Part shown: positions 4,392 to 5,648 of the stretch, one piece after another
Position numbering within the stretch: position 1 is the stretch's first letter
Layout: each line of letters begins with the position of its first letter
Assembly (NCBI GenBank): GCA_015655365.1
Contig: JAATFE010000294.1
Coordinates: forward strand, 1 to 5,648
Length of the DNA: 5,648 bases
Direction: 5' to 3'
DNA from: Terriglobales bacterium
Lineage (GTDB): Bacteria > Acidobacteriota > Terriglobia > Terriglobales > Acidobacteriaceae
Translations under genes and position numbers: made by a program
Notes under the pieces: model-generated
The model's database searches: none
The model's input: only the letters and a program-made list of their open reading frames with translations
Told to the model about the DNA's origin: nothing

Positions 4392-5609
4392 TTATCGCGG
4401 ACCAAGCAAATCCGGAGACTTCACTTTGCTGTCCAAAGGCGTGCGTGTCCCCGCGGAACTCGCTACACGGAGAGTCAGAGGCCGCAGGACGACCATCAGA
4501 AGTGCCGCTCCACAAGGTGCAATGAGCCCAAAGTGCAACGACCCGTAATGCACCGAAAGAATCCCGGTAAGCCAAGGAAAAAGCGCCGAGCCCATCCCCG
4601 CAACCGCAAAGATCCATCCGCGCGAGGAGCGATCGAGCAGGAAAGAAAGCAACAGCGGATAGAGCGGTCCGACGCTCAAGCCAGCCAGTCCCGAGGCAAT
4701 CCGAATCACAGCCGGGTTGTGCGTGGCGATCAGCACCGCGACGGAAGCCACTGCGCACCAGATCGTCAAGTGCAGCAGCCTTTGCCGACCGATCATCGCG
4801 AGCAATCGGGTAGAAAAAGCCAGGCGGCTGAGTGTCATTCCGAGCCAGAAGAGAGATGTGGCGAATACGGCTCCTCCGGCATTCAGCAGATCGGCGCGAT
4901 GAGAATAGGTGGTCAACCAACTGCTCAGAGAGCTTTCTACGCCGACGGCAAGCATTGCCAGAATCACGAGAGGCAGAACTGCTCCGAAGGAAGCGGCTTT
5001 TTGCGGCCTCGCTTCATCCAAAATGGAATTGGGAATTGGCGTTCCCTGCCGCTCGCGGAGATATGCCCAGAGAAAGAGCAACAGGAACAGGCCTTGGAAC
5101 GTGAAGAAGAGGGGGCGGAGATTCGTCAACTGCAAAAATGGCAGAATGAGGACCGGAGCCGCGGTGGCGCCGGCGGACCATGCAAAGTTCAACCTCTCCA
5201 GTTTGGCCGCACGATCGTCGCCGTAGCGATCGGAGAAGAGCAGGCTGGTCGCGGTCATGGCCATGCCCAGGCCAAGACCGACGAAGAAGAAGACGGGGAA
5301 CAGCAGATGTATATTTGCAAATGCCAGCGCGCAGGTGCTCGCCACCAGGAATCCGTAGCCGGTCATAAGCGACCGGACGCGATTGGAACCCGTAAGCAAC
5401 GCGCCGCATGAAGATCCCAGGAACTGCAGGAAGAAGAGAAAGCCGGCTGCGTCGTCGGGCAATCCCCATTTTTGGGAGATTGTGGGGAGCAGCACTCCCA
5501 GCATCACCGTTCCGGCTCCGGTGAGTCCAAAACCGGTACCCAGAACCAGGCTCGAAAACGTCCGCTGTCCGAGGGAAACCTCCACCGCAGATCTTCTCTG
5601 GCTCGTCAT
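4392..5609 (-). CDS. MFS sugar transporter, FucP-like
   Basis: This 405-residue inner-membrane carrier of the major facilitator superfamily shows about twelve hydrophobic segments in two groups of six. They are separated by a polar loop (about 184-207, RERQGTPIPNSILDEARPQK) and end in a hydrophilic tail from about 383. GVESSLSSWLTTYSHR (223-238) resembles the FucP / sugar:proton symporter branch, where a Glu at the start of helix 7 precedes a conserved Trp. GLSVGPLYPLLLSFLLD (310-326) is also typical of that branch. I infer uptake of a monosaccharide or small glycoside released by the GH30 enzyme; the substrate is not determined. I chose ATG 5609 because GAGG lies four bases upstream (5617-5614) and a TATAAT box overlaps the earlier in-frame ATG at 5636; a GTG at 5648 is also in frame. 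It is the upstream partner of the LacI gene on this strand. Confidence 0.92.
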   Translation of the reverse strand: MTSQRRSAVEVSLGQRTFSSLVLGTGFGLTGAGTVMLGVLLPTISQKWGLPDDAAGFLFFLQFLGSSCGALLTGSNRVRSLMTGYGFLVASTCALAFANIHLLFPVFFFVGLGLGMAMTATSLLFSDRYGDDRAAKLERLNFAWSAGATAAPVLILPFLQLTNLRPLFFTFQGLFLLLFLWAYLRERQGTPIPNSILDEARPQKAASFGAVLPLVILAMLAVGVESSLSSWLTTYSHRADLLNAGGAVFATSLFWLGMTLSRLAFSTRLLAMIGRQRLLHLTIWCAVASVAVLIATHNPAVIRIASGLAGLSVGPLYPLLLSFLLDRSSRGWIFAVAGMGSALFPWLTGILSVHYGSLHFGLIAPCGAALLMVVLRPLTLRVASSAGTRTPLDSKVKSPDLLGPR

Positions 5610-5611
5610 GC

Positions 5612-5625
5612 ATCCTCTTGAGGAT
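5612..5625 (-). promoter_or_regulatory. Palindrome covering the MFS ribosome-binding site
   Basis: On the minus strand ATCCTC-AA-GAGGAT is symmetric (six paired bases each side), and its right half contains the GAGG ribosome site four bases before ATG 5609. It lies just after the predicted transcript start. It could be an operator at the promoter start. A two-base loop is too tight for a full hairpin, so RNA sequestration would need partial opening. Its centre is AA/TT rather than CG, unlike the candidate LacI site. Confidence 0.35.
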
Positions 5626-5634
5626 TTCCCTCGC

Positions 5635-5640
5635 ATTATA
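5635..5640 (-). promoter_or_regulatory. -10 box of the MFS gene promoter
   Basis: TATAAT on the minus strand (5640-5635) is a perfect -10 hexamer. It predicts a transcript start near 5628 and a leader of about 20 bases before ATG 5609. The matching -35 box would lie around 5658-5663, outside the window, so the promoter is only half visible. Confidence 0.45.
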
Positions 5641-5648
5641 GCTTGCAC

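Noticed and set aside
4065..5411. A 448-codon open frame on the plus strand over the MFS gene
   Set aside because: It is antisense to a hydrophobic membrane-protein gene, is very rich in Glu, Gln and Arg, and has no recognisable domain. The minus-strand MFS frame has full family structure.

Overview
This window looks like a carbohydrate-use locus from a moderately GC-rich Gram-negative bacterium. An acidobacterium of the Terriglobia/Acidobacteriia type is my best guess. It rests on gene style: a Tat-exported Gfo/Idh/MocA oxidoreductase, a Tat-exported GH30 glycosidase, a LacI-type regulator and a FucP-like MFS carrier. No phylogenetic marker is present, so the assignment is inference.

Layout. 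Positions 1-774 (minus) hold the N-terminal 258 codons of a Tat-signal Gfo/Idh/MocA oxidoreductase that runs off the left edge. Positions 775-1674 are a long divergent intergenic region. Its left half (775-1290) shows nothing I can support. Its right half (1296-1608) is dense in inverted repeats and ends in a good sigma70-like promoter (TAGACA-N17-TATATT) with a CG-centred palindrome in its spacer. Positions 1675-3117 (plus) encode a complete exported GH30 glycosidase. Positions 3120-3174 carry two back-to-back perfect hairpins between convergent genes. Positions 3188-4246 (minus) encode a LacI-family repressor. After a 145-bp gap, 4392-5609 (minus) encodes a 12-TM MFS transporter whose -10 box and ribosome site lie at the right edge.

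How the genes may work together (inference). The GH30 enzyme cuts a beta-linked glycan or glycoside outside the cytoplasm, the MFS carrier imports the sugar, and the LacI protein senses it and represses the GH30 promoter through the palindrome at 1525-1540. The divergent oxidoreductase may act on a sugar or sugar derivative. I see no mobile-element gene, CRISPR array, defence system, tRNA or rRNA. The most unusual material is non-coding: the nested repeats at 1296-1526, their fusion to the GH30 promoter, and a near-copy of the repeat arm at the 3' end of the LacI gene.
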